Shown one piece after another: positions 15,844-25,358 of a stretch of 64,000 bases of DNA; the first letter of the stretch is position 1, and each line of letters begins with the position of its first letter. A model generated the notes under the pieces. That model was not told the origin of the DNA. It ran no database searches and saw only the letters and a list, made by a program, of their open reading frames with translations. This stretch comes from JBGTFE01 sp049799955 (GTDB lineage Bacteria; Acidobacteriota; Blastocatellia; Pyrinomonadales; Pyrinomonadaceae). The stretch covers positions 62,001-126,000 of the forward strand of contig JBARIW010000077.1 in assembly GCA_049799955.1 (NCBI GenBank), given 5' to 3'. A program made the translations under genes and the position numbers.

Positions 15844-17079
15844 ATGAGACTTTTTTATGTTGACACCGTAAATTGGACGGAAAATCCGGGAATAGGAGCT
15901 TCCCCCAAGGAAGCCATCGGATTGGCGTTGGGACGAAAAATAGAGCCTCAAAAACTTTATATTGCTACAGATTTTGAAGTTGAGTTTATTATAAAAGCAT
16001 CGAAAAAGTTTGGTAATGTTTCCGATATTAAAGTTTTAACCGGTCAGGTAGTCCAAAATCTGCTCGGAAAAAGCGGATTTCCGATTGCTTTAGGAAACCC
16101 GCTTTTAGAGAAAGGTCGTGTTAGTTTTGAAAATTTACTCGAAGACAAGTCCATAAAAGACCCGATTAAATTGGGGGTAATTTCTCCTTTCGGACGCAAT
16201 CTTGGAGACAGTGTGATGTTTTTTACGATTGTCGCTCAATATCAAAAGCTTGCCGCCGAACAAGGCAGGACAATCGAGATTCATTTAATGAATGCCGTCC
16301 TGCCCGAGCATATCGCTCCGACTTACAAAAATTCTCCTTTGTTTACTTCAATACGGGAATTTCCGTGCGATGTTAATTTTCTTTCCAAAGTAGATGCTTA
16401 CATTAATTTTACTCGCCCTCATCTGCATTATGATATTCCGTGGGTCGATTCTTTGCTCGAATTAAGCGGCATCCCGCCTGAAAAAATTCCTGACGAATCA
16501 AAAAGAAATACCTTTGAATTGGACAAAACTGTAAGCGCAAAAGTGGACGACTTCTGGGAAAAGCTTAAAGCCGGGAAAAACTCGCCGGTCGTTATTTTTC
16601 ACCGCGAATCTTCAACTCCAATCAGAACGATGCCCGAAGACATTTACATAAAATTGATGAAAGAATTTTTGGATTTAACCGATTATCATTTCATCAGCCT
16701 GACGCCGGTAAATTTTACACATCCACGGTTTACCGATATTTCTCAAATATCGTCAGCAGGTTTTGATTATTATGTGAAATTAACGTCGCTTGCCGATGGT
16801 TTTATCACCGTTGACACGTCGCTGTATCATTTTGCAGACGCTTTTAACGTGCCCGGAGTGGTTATTTATACCTGTCAGCCGCCGGAGAGATTCAGCAAAT
16901 ATTACCCGTTAGTAAAAGGTTTCCAAATCGAAGGAGGAGAAAATCTCGGGTTGAAAAGTTGGAGTAACGACCCTGTTGACATCGAACTTGCAGACGGTCT
17001 CTGGTCGCTGCTTGACTCGAAAATGATAATCAATCTTTATAAAGAAGCGCAGGCGAAAAAATCGGCGTTAGATTTATAA
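15844..17079 (+). CDS. GT9-like (heptosyltransferase-fold) glycosyltransferase
   Basis: 411 residues from the ATG at 15844; the upstream frame from 15778 overlaps the repeat region and was rejected. The second half resembles GT-B family 9 enzymes: VVIFHRESSTPIRTMPEDIY, then SLADGFITVDTSLYHFADAF and a PGVVIYTCQPPERFSKYYP segment, where the sugar-nucleotide binding loop is expected. The N-terminal half is divergent. It ends exactly where the convergent YcaO gene ends. In this cluster it may glycosylate the peptide; a cell-envelope role is the alternative. Confidence 0.65.
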   Translation: MRLFYVDTVNWTENPGIGASPKEAIGLALGRKIEPQKLYIATDFEVEFIIKASKKFGNVSDIKVLTGQVVQNLLGKSGFPIALGNPLLEKGRVSFENLLEDKSIKDPIKLGVISPFGRNLGDSVMFFTIVAQYQKLAAEQGRTIEIHLMNAVLPEHIAPTYKNSPLFTSIREFPCDVNFLSKVDAYINFTRPHLHYDIPWVDSLLELSGIPPEKIPDESKRNTFELDKTVSAKVDDFWEKLKAGKNSPVVIFHRESSTPIRTMPEDIYIKLMKEFLDLTDYHFISLTPVNFTHPRFTDISQISSAGFDYYVKLTSLADGFITVDTSLYHFADAFNVPGVVIYTCQPPERFSKYYPLVKGFQIEGGENLGLKSWSNDPVDIELADGLWSLLDSKMIINLYKEAQAKKSALDL

Positions 17080-18891
17080 TTAGCCGAAAGGATGTATTTC
17101 CAGATTAAGCTCGGATAAATCGGAGATTTTTTCCTGTTTTTCTTCCAGCGATATTTTTTTCAGGCGTTCCGTCAAACCTGCTCTTATATTGTAGTAGCCG
17201 TACCACATCGGAAAGAGACCTTTTCCGATAATTTTTACGCATTGAAAACCTTTTTCACTTAAAGATTGATGCGTAATATTTTTATAAAAAAGCGAAACGC
17301 CGACCTGCCGACAGGCTGTATTCAATTTTTCAATCAGACTCTTTATATCGTAAGCCTCTTCCCTTTCATTGGTAAGTTCATATAAAGCAAGTGTTTCGGA
17401 GGGACAAATTTCGCCGGAGTCAAAAAACGACACCTTTTCAAACATTTCATCCAAAGTATATATTCCCTGATGCTCTTCCGGTTGGAGAATTTGCGTTTGG
17501 TTTTTTTGCAATCGTTGAAAAAGAGAGTTTTCTTCGGGCGTCGGAGGAAAAGACAACAAATTTTGAATATCTTTTAAGGCGGAATAAGCGGCGCTCGCAT
17601 AATTTAAGCCCGAAGCGACCGCGAGAAAAAACCTGGGTCCGGTTCCGTATTTTCTGACGGACATCGCCAGAACCACAGGTATATTCAAATCATTCTGCAA
17701 ATCCAGAAAAATTATCTCGTATTGCGGCTTTAAATACTCTATTTTCGATAACAACAAATGCAGTTGTTCATTTTTCAGATTTTCAGCTTCTATCCTTTTG
17801 CAAGGTTTTTTTAAGTACCAGCAAGTCAGAAACGAATCTCTTTCAATCGCCTCTAAAATGGCAAACAAAACGGCTTCTTCGAAGCTGCCGCCGACCGCGC
17901 AGCCATTGGTAGTGTTGGTAATCCATAACTTTTCACCGTCTAAATTCGCCGTGTCGAACCAGATTTCCTGTGCCGGAACGAGCGTCGAATTTCCCGTTAA
18001 AACTTCATAAGCCTCCGTCCAGTAGATAGGCGTCTCAGGGTCGAATGTTTGGTTTCGCGAAGAGTAAAACAACTCGTCGGGATTTATACTTTTTTCATTC
18101 AATTCCGCGTATGAAGCCCGTATGAGTCTAGAACCGGAAGAGCGATACATTACCTGAAATCTTTCTAAAGACTCAAAAAGGCTGATTAATTCCGCTCTAT
18201 TCGGGATGGTATGCTTTCCGCCGCAGATAAATTTGTCTTCACCTTGCCGCCATGCAACCATACTTCGTCCGACCGGAATTGAGAGCACGTTGCTTCTTAC
18301 ATCGGAGAAACGAATAATATTTGCCTCCGGCGAAACACTTTCCTCAAGTTTCGGAAATTCGAGTCCGCGCCCGTCGCTTCCGACCGCGCGCGATTCTATT
18401 TTCAGATTTTCTTCGATTAATTTTTTCTCGTTTAACGGATGTTTCGATGCGCGGGCGGAAATTATTTCGCCGGTTATAGTGTTAAAAGTTGCCGACCAGC
18501 CGGGACGCTCTGCTTGCAGGAAAAAAGGCAGAATCGCTAAAACCCGCTCAAAATTTGCCGGACAAACCGGAGATTTTGATTCGTACAATTTCAGCAGCTT
18601 TAAATGTTTTTCGGTTGTAATATCATTAAGAAAATACGCAATATCTTCGATGCGGGCGTGTTTGTCGGAAAAATCATCGTCATAAATCAGGAAACGATGC
18701 AAATCCAGCAGCAAAAACCAGGCTCTGTCTGAAGAAACTCCGGCTGCGGCTTTATAATTACCTTCTAAAAATGTAGTTAACGAGCCGATAATCAAAGGTC
18801 TCGTCAAAAAATTACCAATCTCGTCCGCCAGTCGTTTTTTATAACTTTCGGATTCATCCAACTGCCAATCTTTGCCCGTAAAATACAACAT
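17080..18891 (-). CDS. YcaO cyclodehydratase
   Basis: This 603-residue protein has YcaO-type ATP-binding segments: SLFESLERF (residues 237-245), TNTTNGCAVGGS (325-336) and ILEAIERDSF (345-354). The C-terminus ends IHPFG, like the Pro-rich ends of azoline-forming YcaOs. The first about 190 residues are extra and could be a degenerate partner domain. YcaO activates the backbone amide with ATP so that Cys/Ser/Thr cyclise to azolines. It is the last gene of the left-going arm, 25 nt after the SpaB_C-like gene. Confidence 0.9.
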   Translation of the reverse strand: MLYFTGKDWQLDESESYKKRLADEIGNFLTRPLIIGSLTTFLEGNYKAAAGVSSDRAWFLLLDLHRFLIYDDDFSDKHARIEDIAYFLNDITTEKHLKLLKLYESKSPVCPANFERVLAILPFFLQAERPGWSATFNTITGEIISARASKHPLNEKKLIEENLKIESRAVGSDGRGLEFPKLEESVSPEANIIRFSDVRSNVLSIPVGRSMVAWRQGEDKFICGGKHTIPNRAELISLFESLERFQVMYRSSGSRLIRASYAELNEKSINPDELFYSSRNQTFDPETPIYWTEAYEVLTGNSTLVPAQEIWFDTANLDGEKLWITNTTNGCAVGGSFEEAVLFAILEAIERDSFLTCWYLKKPCKRIEAENLKNEQLHLLLSKIEYLKPQYEIIFLDLQNDLNIPVVLAMSVRKYGTGPRFFLAVASGLNYASAAYSALKDIQNLLSFPPTPEENSLFQRLQKNQTQILQPEEHQGIYTLDEMFEKVSFFDSGEICPSETLALYELTNEREEAYDIKSLIEKLNTACRQVGVSLFYKNITHQSLSEKGFQCVKIIGKGLFPMWYGYYNIRAGLTERLKKISLEEKQEKISDLSELNLEIHPFG

Positions 18892-18916
18892 TTTTTCGAA
18901 AGGATTGTTAATATTA

Positions 18917-20056
18917 TTAACTTAACTCTTCCATCATGGGTTCCGATTCAAACAATTGATTTTCCGACAGGTAACTTTTCATTTGTTCATCCAATTTATC
19001 CAATATATCTATATTTAAAACTTCTTCGACCGAACGATGCAAAAAATAACAGTATGCCATCCGCTGGTAAGCCGAAATGCCGAGATTTGAAATTACATGA
19101 TAGACCAGATTTACCATAATTCTGGTCTCTTGCAGGTCTCTGCTAAAAGACAGACTTCCCAGATAATCCGGTTCGCTGTAAAGGCGGCGGAGGAATTGTT
19201 CCGCGCGGCTTTGAGTGTCCTGTTCATTCAAATAATTATTTGTATCGATAACGCCCTGAGGCGTAGTCGCATTAGGCATAAAAACAACGCCTTCGTTTTG
19301 TTTAGCAACAATTAGCACGCGGTATTTTTGTATAATCTCAACCCATTCGGCATATATCGGATTATAGAGAAGCTCGCCTGTTTTGCCCTGCTCCATTATT
19401 TCTTTTACTATCTTGTGAAACTCCGTTTTGTTCGATTCATAATGCTGTTTTATTCTTTCGGGAAGAACACTCGGCTTAAACCAATTTTCGTAGTTATCCC
19501 AATGTGCCCGAAAAGTTATACAGCCCGCCTCAAGACTTCCGAACTGCTCGATAGCAAATATTCCCGTAAACCAAAGACCTGTCAAATTCCGGTCGATTCC
19601 TGATAAAATAACGTCGGTGCAAAGTTTTCGCGTATCATTTAAAAAGCCGTGCAGTATGTCGAGTAACTCTTCCGAAGCGTCTTCGTCGGCTTTGCGTTCG
19701 TAGGGCGTTTCAATTACACAATCGGTTTTTTGTTCGATTTCTTCTTCCGAAACGTTTCGTTTTTCAGTTTCTATAAGCCTTTTAGCGGCTGAAGAATTAT
19801 AAACAACGGAATTTTTACTCGGATTTTTTAATTGAAATTCGGAAACAGCTTCCAATAGTTTCTTTTTAACCGTTGAATTTTCACCGGATTTCTCGCGCCA
19901 CCGAACCTTTAAATGTTTCCCGCCGATACAACTGCGTTCCCAAAACCAGAGATTTATATCAGAGGATAAAGAATCCATCGCCGGAGTAACGCATTCCGTA
20001 ATCAATTTATTTAGATTATCGTAATATATGCTTATGGAATTGAGTTGCTTATTCAT
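18917..20056 (-). CDS. Thiopeptide-type SpaB_C protein, candidate [4+2] cycloaddase
   Basis: 379 residues. Near the start LWFWERSCIGGKHLKVRWRE matches the Lant_dehydr_C/SpaB_C hallmark (W-x-F-x-R-x-x-x-G-G-x-H-L-x-x-R). The remainder is divergent and longer than the sister protein at 29298. Thiopeptide clusters usually hold two such proteins, one for glutamate elimination and one (TclM/TbtD-like) for pyridine formation. This one sits apart from LanB, next to YcaO, so the cycloaddase role is the likelier. The assignment is inferential. Confidence 0.65.
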   Translation of the reverse strand: MNKQLNSISIYYDNLNKLITECVTPAMDSLSSDINLWFWERSCIGGKHLKVRWREKSGENSTVKKKLLEAVSEFQLKNPSKNSVVYNSSAAKRLIETEKRNVSEEEIEQKTDCVIETPYERKADEDASEELLDILHGFLNDTRKLCTDVILSGIDRNLTGLWFTGIFAIEQFGSLEAGCITFRAHWDNYENWFKPSVLPERIKQHYESNKTEFHKIVKEIMEQGKTGELLYNPIYAEWVEIIQKYRVLIVAKQNEGVVFMPNATTPQGVIDTNNYLNEQDTQSRAEQFLRRLYSEPDYLGSLSFSRDLQETRIMVNLVYHVISNLGISAYQRMAYCYFLHRSVEEVLNIDILDKLDEQMKSYLSENQLFESEPMMEELS

Positions 20057-20089
20057 TCTTGTAATTTACTTAAAAACTTATTTTCAAGC

Positions 20090-23032
20090 TTAAAAATTGA
20101 GCCGCATGCCAAACTCAACTCTTCGATTAAATCCAGCCGGAGTTCCAGCGCCGAATGATGAAACTATTCTGACGCTCTGTCCGAATAACGGCGAACCGAG
20201 ATTTCCGTTCGGCACATCCAGATTCGTCCGGTTGAAAAGATTTTGAATCTGCATCGACAAAGTTAATTTATAAGCTCTGTCCCAAAGTTGATTGACGCTG
20301 CTTTTTGAATCCGCCGGGTTTTGATTTGCTTGCGGGTTTTGATTCGCTTTTAGCTTTTTCGTTTTCCATGGATTCAAATCGAATGTTCTGCTCAGATTAA
20401 GATTAACCGAAAAAAATGCCGGACCTCTGCCGTAATTGCGGGGAATCAGTTCTTGTCCCGGCAGCGGGCGCAAATCGAAACTGCCGAATTCGGTATTTCG
20501 TAAATTTTCGGGTAAAGTCGTATTCGTGGCAAATGCGGGTCTGTCCGTATATATTCTATCGCCATTATTATCTATTCCCGTCGTGATATTAAAAGGTCTT
20601 CCGCTCGAAGCTATAATAAAAGGACTTAACACAACTTTTATTTTCGGAACAGTAAAGTTGCCGCCGAAAATAAAGCGATGTCTTACATCAAAAGAAGCGG
20701 CGGCGGATTCCGCTCTCAAATTGTATGAATCGGCGGGAAAACCTTCGCTATCGCTTTTCACATGTCCCAAAATATAACTCGAAAACAAAAAATTCCCGTT
20801 CTTAAAAAATTTTCTGATACCGAAGGTTGCCTGGTTCAGACTAAAATTTCCGCTCGATTCATAAAAAAATATTTCTCCTAAATTAGGATTGGGGCGGATG
20901 CCCGGATTGCCCGGACTGGTTGTCGTCGGCGCGACAAAAGTTCCGGGAAGAGGAGCATTGATATTTCTTTGCCTGATTACGTTATATGTTCTGTAAGCAT
21001 AAGCGTAAATGTAGCCTTGAATCTTGAACGGCAGTGTTTTTTCTATATTCAGAATGGCGGTGGCGGAATACGGAGCCCGCAGATTTTCATCAATTCTTGT
21101 CTGAGATTGATTGCCGGTAAAGCTTCCCAGCGTTGAAAGCGACGGAAGATTTGGAAACGAATCAAGAATTGACGGCTCGGTAATAAAATAACGAATCTGA
21201 GTAATCCCGTCGAATCTTCTTGACAAAAGAGTCGGCGCTTCGGTCAAACGGTCGTAAAAGATACCGAAACCGCCGCGAATAATAAGGTCGGTCGGCTGCT
21301 TATTGCCCGGTGCCCAGGCAAAAAATAATCTCGGCGCAAAATTGAGATTGCTGCTGATGTTTTGCTGATTTTCGTATCTCAAACCAACCCCAATGCTGAG
21401 GTTAGGACGTATTCTCCACTCGTCCTGAAAAAAAACTCCTATATCAATTTGATTCAGTTTTGCTTCGGGGTTTCCGACACTAATGCTGAACAAGCTCGCG
21501 CCGCCGCCGCGTCTCCTTATTTCCTGCGGCGACAGTCCCGCGTTTTGAAATAACAAAGTCCGGCGATAACTCTCCAAACTGCTTATTTGCGTTAATATCG
21601 GATTACCTTGCTGGTCGAGTATTATCTCATTGTTTGAATTTAACTGCGGAGCTATTCTCCCCGTAAAACTAAAAAGCCCGTTGTATCCCGTAATTGCCGA
21701 ATCCTTTAGCGAAACGCCGCGCAGACGGACACCAAAACGAAAAGTGTGTCCTTTGAATATCGCATTCGTATAATTTTGAATCTCCCATCTTCGCGTGGAA
21801 GAGAAAGCCAAGCCGACGCCCGAGCCGCCGGAAACAAACGCATCCTGAACGGAGATTCCCGGATTACTGTTTTCGTCAAATTGTTTGACGGAGTCGTTTA
21901 TAAATTGGAAGCGAAACTCATTTGAAACCCTGGAATTTAAGATGGAAGATTCGGTTATTTGAAAAACGTTCTGGTCATTGACGATGGGATAGCCTCTTTC
22001 GGGAAGAAAAAAATCACCGACGCCTCTGTTTAAAATTTTAGTTCTCGTAAAACTATAGCGGGCTATCAAATAATTATTTTTGTTAAGTTTTATGTCGAAG
22101 CGCGGATTAATTATCGTCAGACGCACAGGCGTCGGAACTGCTGTCGAAAAAATAACAGGCTCAAAAAACTGGTTGAGTATTCGACTATTGACGACCGTGT
22201 TGGTGTCTTCGTCGCGTTTTTGAACGTCCAGAGTAAAAGCTAATTTGTTAGGTTTTAAGGCTTTGCTTATATTAAACCCGTAAAGTCTGGTCTGGTAAGG
22301 CTCACGCACCGGAACAAAAGGATTTCTTGCTACTAAAGCATCGTCGCTGACGTTAAAATATGCGCTTCCTGTCAATTTTTGCGTACCTGGCTTGGTGATA
22401 ATATCTATTCTTCCGAATCCCGCCCTGTCAAATTCGGCATTAAGCTGGTTTTGATTAATTCTTACTTCGAGAATAGAAGATTTCGGAGGCACTGTTCCAA
22501 CAAATCCATCAACATAAATCTGCGCCCCGCCGTCAAGAGAGGTTTGACCTCCGCCCGTTAATGCCTGCAAAGATGCGAGTAAGGCTTCCGGGTCATCAGG
22601 AAGCACATCCAAAGCCTTATCTTTAAGAATAACCTGATTAGCATTGTCAATGCTGGGGTCTTTATCATCAACATTAACCTGAATGTCATCGTCGAGCGCG
22701 ACTTCCAGTTTTAAATCCAAAGACAGCGACGCGCCTTGATTTATTTCTATTGAGTTTTCGTATGTTTTGAATCCGGCGGCTTTAATCGTCAAAGTATATT
22801 TCCCCGGACTGACATCATTAAAGAAAAAATTTCCCGTCTGGTTTGTAAGTGTTTTTCTTGCCGGACTCGTTTCACCGGCAAGGTTTACTTCAACTCCCAC
22901 AACAACAGCATCGAGCTGATCCGTAACAGAGCCCTTAATTTTCCCAAATTGCTGAGCAGATACATTAGAAAATCCAATCACGCATATCAAAATTAAGATA
23001 AATGATTGTACTGGTATTTTAAGGCGTCTCAT
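20090..23032 (-). CDS. TonB-dependent receptor with N-terminal carboxypeptidase-regulatory domain
   Basis: This 980-residue protein starts with a signal peptide (cleavage near VSA-QQ, residue 27). A CarboxypepD_reg beta-sandwich follows (GSVTDQLDAVVVGVEVNLAG, about 34-115), then a plug domain (ALTGGG, YVDGF, about 150-230) and a long beta-barrel ending in an aromatic residue (FGMRLNF). This is the Oar-like layout common in acidobacteria. Lying inside the RiPP operon, it may move the peptide or a metal across the outer membrane, or be its entry or immunity site. Direction is unknown. Confidence 0.87.
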   Translation of the reverse strand: MRRLKIPVQSFILILICVIGFSNVSAQQFGKIKGSVTDQLDAVVVGVEVNLAGETSPARKTLTNQTGNFFFNDVSPGKYTLTIKAAGFKTYENSIEINQGASLSLDLKLEVALDDDIQVNVDDKDPSIDNANQVILKDKALDVLPDDPEALLASLQALTGGGQTSLDGGAQIYVDGFVGTVPPKSSILEVRINQNQLNAEFDRAGFGRIDIITKPGTQKLTGSAYFNVSDDALVARNPFVPVREPYQTRLYGFNISKALKPNKLAFTLDVQKRDEDTNTVVNSRILNQFFEPVIFSTAVPTPVRLTIINPRFDIKLNKNNYLIARYSFTRTKILNRGVGDFFLPERGYPIVNDQNVFQITESSILNSRVSNEFRFQFINDSVKQFDENSNPGISVQDAFVSGGSGVGLAFSSTRRWEIQNYTNAIFKGHTFRFGVRLRGVSLKDSAITGYNGLFSFTGRIAPQLNSNNEIILDQQGNPILTQISSLESYRRTLLFQNAGLSPQEIRRRGGGASLFSISVGNPEAKLNQIDIGVFFQDEWRIRPNLSIGVGLRYENQQNISSNLNFAPRLFFAWAPGNKQPTDLIIRGGFGIFYDRLTEAPTLLSRRFDGITQIRYFITEPSILDSFPNLPSLSTLGSFTGNQSQTRIDENLRAPYSATAILNIEKTLPFKIQGYIYAYAYRTYNVIRQRNINAPLPGTFVAPTTTSPGNPGIRPNPNLGEIFFYESSGNFSLNQATFGIRKFFKNGNFLFSSYILGHVKSDSEGFPADSYNLRAESAAASFDVRHRFIFGGNFTVPKIKVVLSPFIIASSGRPFNITTGIDNNGDRIYTDRPAFATNTTLPENLRNTEFGSFDLRPLPGQELIPRNYGRGPAFFSVNLNLSRTFDLNPWKTKKLKANQNPQANQNPADSKSSVNQLWDRAYKLTLSMQIQNLFNRTNLDVPNGNLGSPLFGQSVRIVSSFGAGTPAGFNRRVEFGMRLNF

Positions 23033-23114
23033 TTTATTTCAGAGGCAAACGGTTTTAGATTAAGAAATCAAAGGCATAAATATTCTTGGCTAAATCAAGT
23101 GTATTTATGCCGAA

Positions 23115-24182
23115 TCAAAGATTGAGTCCTCCTAAATTAGGAAGCGGTTTCCCTCTTTGCTGCAATTTTTCCAGATACGAAAAAATCGGCTTTACATCTT
23201 TTAAAATATAAAACGCAGTCATCGATGTCTCATTATTGACCGTAGCGGAAATTATTACGCTGTCGCCGGCAGTTATTTGTTCAAACGGAATCAACGGCAG
23301 TGTTTCAACAAAAGAGCGCAAATCTTTTCTTTCCTTTGACGACTCGCTTTTCTTAAAATATGTATCAATCAGTTCCTCAGCCTTTTTTGAATCTAATATT
23401 CTCGACAAACTTTCCTGACTGACTGCTACGCTTATTAGTTTCTTGCTCTGGAAATCCTCGATTGAGATTTCTCTGGTTTGAGCATTTATTGAAACAATTT
23501 TTCCTCCGACCGTTCGGAAAGTGCCGGAAACAAGCGTTTGAGGAAGAAACATAAGCCCATCCGCGCTCATCTTTCCGACAGCTTTTAATTGGTCTCCAAC
23601 CTTAATTTTATCAATCGAGCTTACAACTGAATTGTTAAATTTCAAAGATTTGTCGGAGTACCGGTAAAAGCCGACCTGCGAAGCGGAAACATCTAAATTT
23701 AATTCCTTAACTCCTGTTTGAGAATTGATATTTGCTTTGATTTGTTTTTTTACCGGGTCAACTGCCGTAACTATTCCCTGAACACTTTCGTTTTGGCTGT
23801 TTTCACCGGCAACGGTTTCCGCATTCGAAACAACTATTATCATTTGAGCCGTGAAAACGCCGTCATTCGAGTAAAGCCCGCGCGCCAAAATCTTCGAACC
23901 TTTGTTTATTTCCGAAAGCGAAATTTTCGCAGCGTTTTCCAGATTTTTTTCGTTGGGTTTGACACGTAAAAAAACGGCTTTTTTATCTATCTCAAATTTG
24001 ATTTCTTTTTTATCGGCGGTAGTTATTGCCGCTTTTCCGGCTGTTTGGTCTATATATAAAACTTCACCGATTATGCTCTGCCACTGATTTTTATTATCGG
24101 TTGAGGTGGTCTGACTGCCGGCGATTGATGCAAATAAAAAACAGCACAACAGCAAAATCAGCAATTCATTCAACTTTTTCAT
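23115..24182 (-). CDS. Secreted DUF5666-like repeat protein
   Basis: 355 residues with a signal peptide (LLILLLCCFLFASIAGSQ). Three or more beta-rich repeats of the type G-x-V-x-x-I-D-x-x-x-x-x-I, then a KILARGLYSNDGVFTA- or KAVGKMSADGLMFLPQ-like strand, resemble DUF5666 domains. Localisation should be periplasmic or cell surface. Function unknown. It is 83 nt before the TonB receptor in the same direction, so its role is probably tied to transport or tolerance of the product. Confidence 0.65.
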   Translation of the reverse strand: MKKLNELLILLLCCFLFASIAGSQTTSTDNKNQWQSIIGEVLYIDQTAGKAAITTADKKEIKFEIDKKAVFLRVKPNEKNLENAAKISLSEINKGSKILARGLYSNDGVFTAQMIIVVSNAETVAGENSQNESVQGIVTAVDPVKKQIKANINSQTGVKELNLDVSASQVGFYRYSDKSLKFNNSVVSSIDKIKVGDQLKAVGKMSADGLMFLPQTLVSGTFRTVGGKIVSINAQTREISIEDFQSKKLISVAVSQESLSRILDSKKAEELIDTYFKKSESSKERKDLRSFVETLPLIPFEQITAGDSVIISATVNNETSMTAFYILKDVKPIFSYLEKLQQRGKPLPNLGGLNL

Positions 24183-24207
24183 GGTTCAAGAAATGTAAGT
24201 AAATCGC

Positions 24208-24248
24208 GCGGGAGCTTTCTACTAATTTTCTTAGTAGAAAGCTCCCGC
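24208..24248 (-). terminator. 18-bp perfect hairpin between two genes of the left-going arm
   Basis: 24208-24225 pairs perfectly with 24231-24248 around a 5-nt loop, in the gap between the DUF4097-like and DUF5666-like genes. There is no T-run after the stem on the minus strand. It may be an mRNA-stabilising or processing hairpin, or a weak terminator lowering expression of the distal genes. Confidence 0.55.
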
Positions 24249-24261
24249 CTGATTAAAAATT

Positions 24262-25110
24262 CTATTTTTGAAAATAGACTAATATGTTTCCATTTTTACT
24301 ACTGGCAGTAACCGGTTTTCCGCCTTCATTCAAAGTCTTTTTGAAGACATTAAATGAATATGCTTTATCCTCAATAAAGATTTTTCCGCCTTCCGTTTCA
24401 GTGTTGAGCTGAGCGGAAAATTTCTTTGAAAAGGAAAACGCGACATCGCCGTTTTCAGTCCCGACATTAAGATATTCGCCGTCCCAGGCTGACGCCTCAA
24501 TGTTGGTTTCGACTCTTCCATTTACTGATTTTCCATTTACTTTGCCACCAACCTGATTTAGATAAACCGCTCCGTTGACGGCGTCGGCAGTTATATTTCC
24601 TTTCAGATTATCAACGTAAATCGCTCCATTTTCAGTGCTTAAATTTACGTCATAAACATCGGGAACCATAACTTCAAAACTGACTCCCCATGGAAGCTGG
24701 TAGCTTGTACTTTTTGGAAATACGGCAGTTAATTTGTTTCTCTCAAATTTATAGGTTATCGATTCAAGCGTCTTCTTAGCCTCTTCCGTTGATTTCGCCC
24801 ATGATTCAGACAGGATTCTGACCTTGAATTCTTTTCGATTCCAGCCCTTAACGGCGATTGCGCCTTGTCCGCCCGCTACAATTTCAATTTTTGTGCTGCC
24901 GGATGGAATGGTTACTTCCTTTTCAGCGCATGAATATGAAAGCGAGTTCCATGGGTCGGGATTTGAAAGACATGTAAGTCTAACGCCGGACGTGTTTTTA
25001 GGTTGCTGTGCGTAAGTCATAGAAATTCCCAGTAAAATAGAAATGGAAACAATTAGAAAAAAGCCTTTTCCTTTTTTTGTAGTATTTATTGCAGACTGTA
25101 CTATGTTCAT
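24262..25110 (-). CDS. Secreted DUF4097-like beta-helix protein
   Basis: 282 residues with a signal peptide (FLIVSISILLGISMTYAQ). From residue 150 on there are short repeats such as STENGAIYVDNLKGNITADAVNGAVYL, SVNGRVETN, TENGDVAFSF and SKNGNILVYF. These are the N-G-x-[IV] turns of DUF4097 solenoids. It is the first gene behind the duplicated promoter/leader, so it shares regulation with the precursor peptide. A role in sequestering the peptide or in envelope protection is possible but unproven. Confidence 0.65.
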   Translation of the reverse strand: MNIVQSAINTTKKGKGFFLIVSISILLGISMTYAQQPKNTSGVRLTCLSNPDPWNSLSYSCAEKEVTIPSGSTKIEIVAGGQGAIAVKGWNRKEFKVRILSESWAKSTEEAKKTLESITYKFERNKLTAVFPKSTSYQLPWGVSFEVMVPDVYDVNLSTENGAIYVDNLKGNITADAVNGAVYLNQVGGKVNGKSVNGRVETNIEASAWDGEYLNVGTENGDVAFSFSKKFSAQLNTETEGGKIFIEDKAYSFNVFKKTLNEGGKPVTASSKNGNILVYFQK

Positions 25111-25138
25111 TTTTACCTCTCTAATTGTCTTTGTTTAG

Positions 25139-25322
25139 GCGAAAATAATTTCGCTCGGATTGCATTGGGCGTGCAATTACAATTAACTGCACGACAAAAT
25201 ACGTGTGCAATTATGCAAGAGATAATGCGCAGGGGCTTGGAAGCAAGGTGTTACAAATCCTTTGGGAATTTCAACAACTTCAGGAGCTTGAAAGCAGGAG
25301 CATCTTCCATTACATAGTTGTA
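25139..25322 (-). promoter_or_regulatory. Structured 5' leader, copy 2 (riboswitch-like)
   Basis: The minus-strand leader of the left-going arm is about 90% identical to 10953-11137. Hairpins GTGCAGTTA/TAATTGCAC (25171-25192) and GCGAAA/TTTCGC (25139-25154) are kept, with changes only in their loops (ATTG versus ATCG, TTAT versus TTCT). The frame open in copy 1 has a stop here, so this is not a coding duplication. The start of the DUF4097-like gene lies 28 nt downstream. Confidence 0.65.
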
Positions 25323-25328
25323 ATTAAT

Positions 25329-25358
25329 AGCATATATTTATCCCCTTTTAATTGTCAA
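25329..25358 (-). promoter_or_regulatory. Sigma-70-type promoter of the left-going RiPP arm
   Basis: On the minus strand TTGACA (25358-25353) and TATGCT (25334-25329) are 18 nt apart, the same as at 10917-10946. Identity to that copy continues on both sides. Confidence 0.75.
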
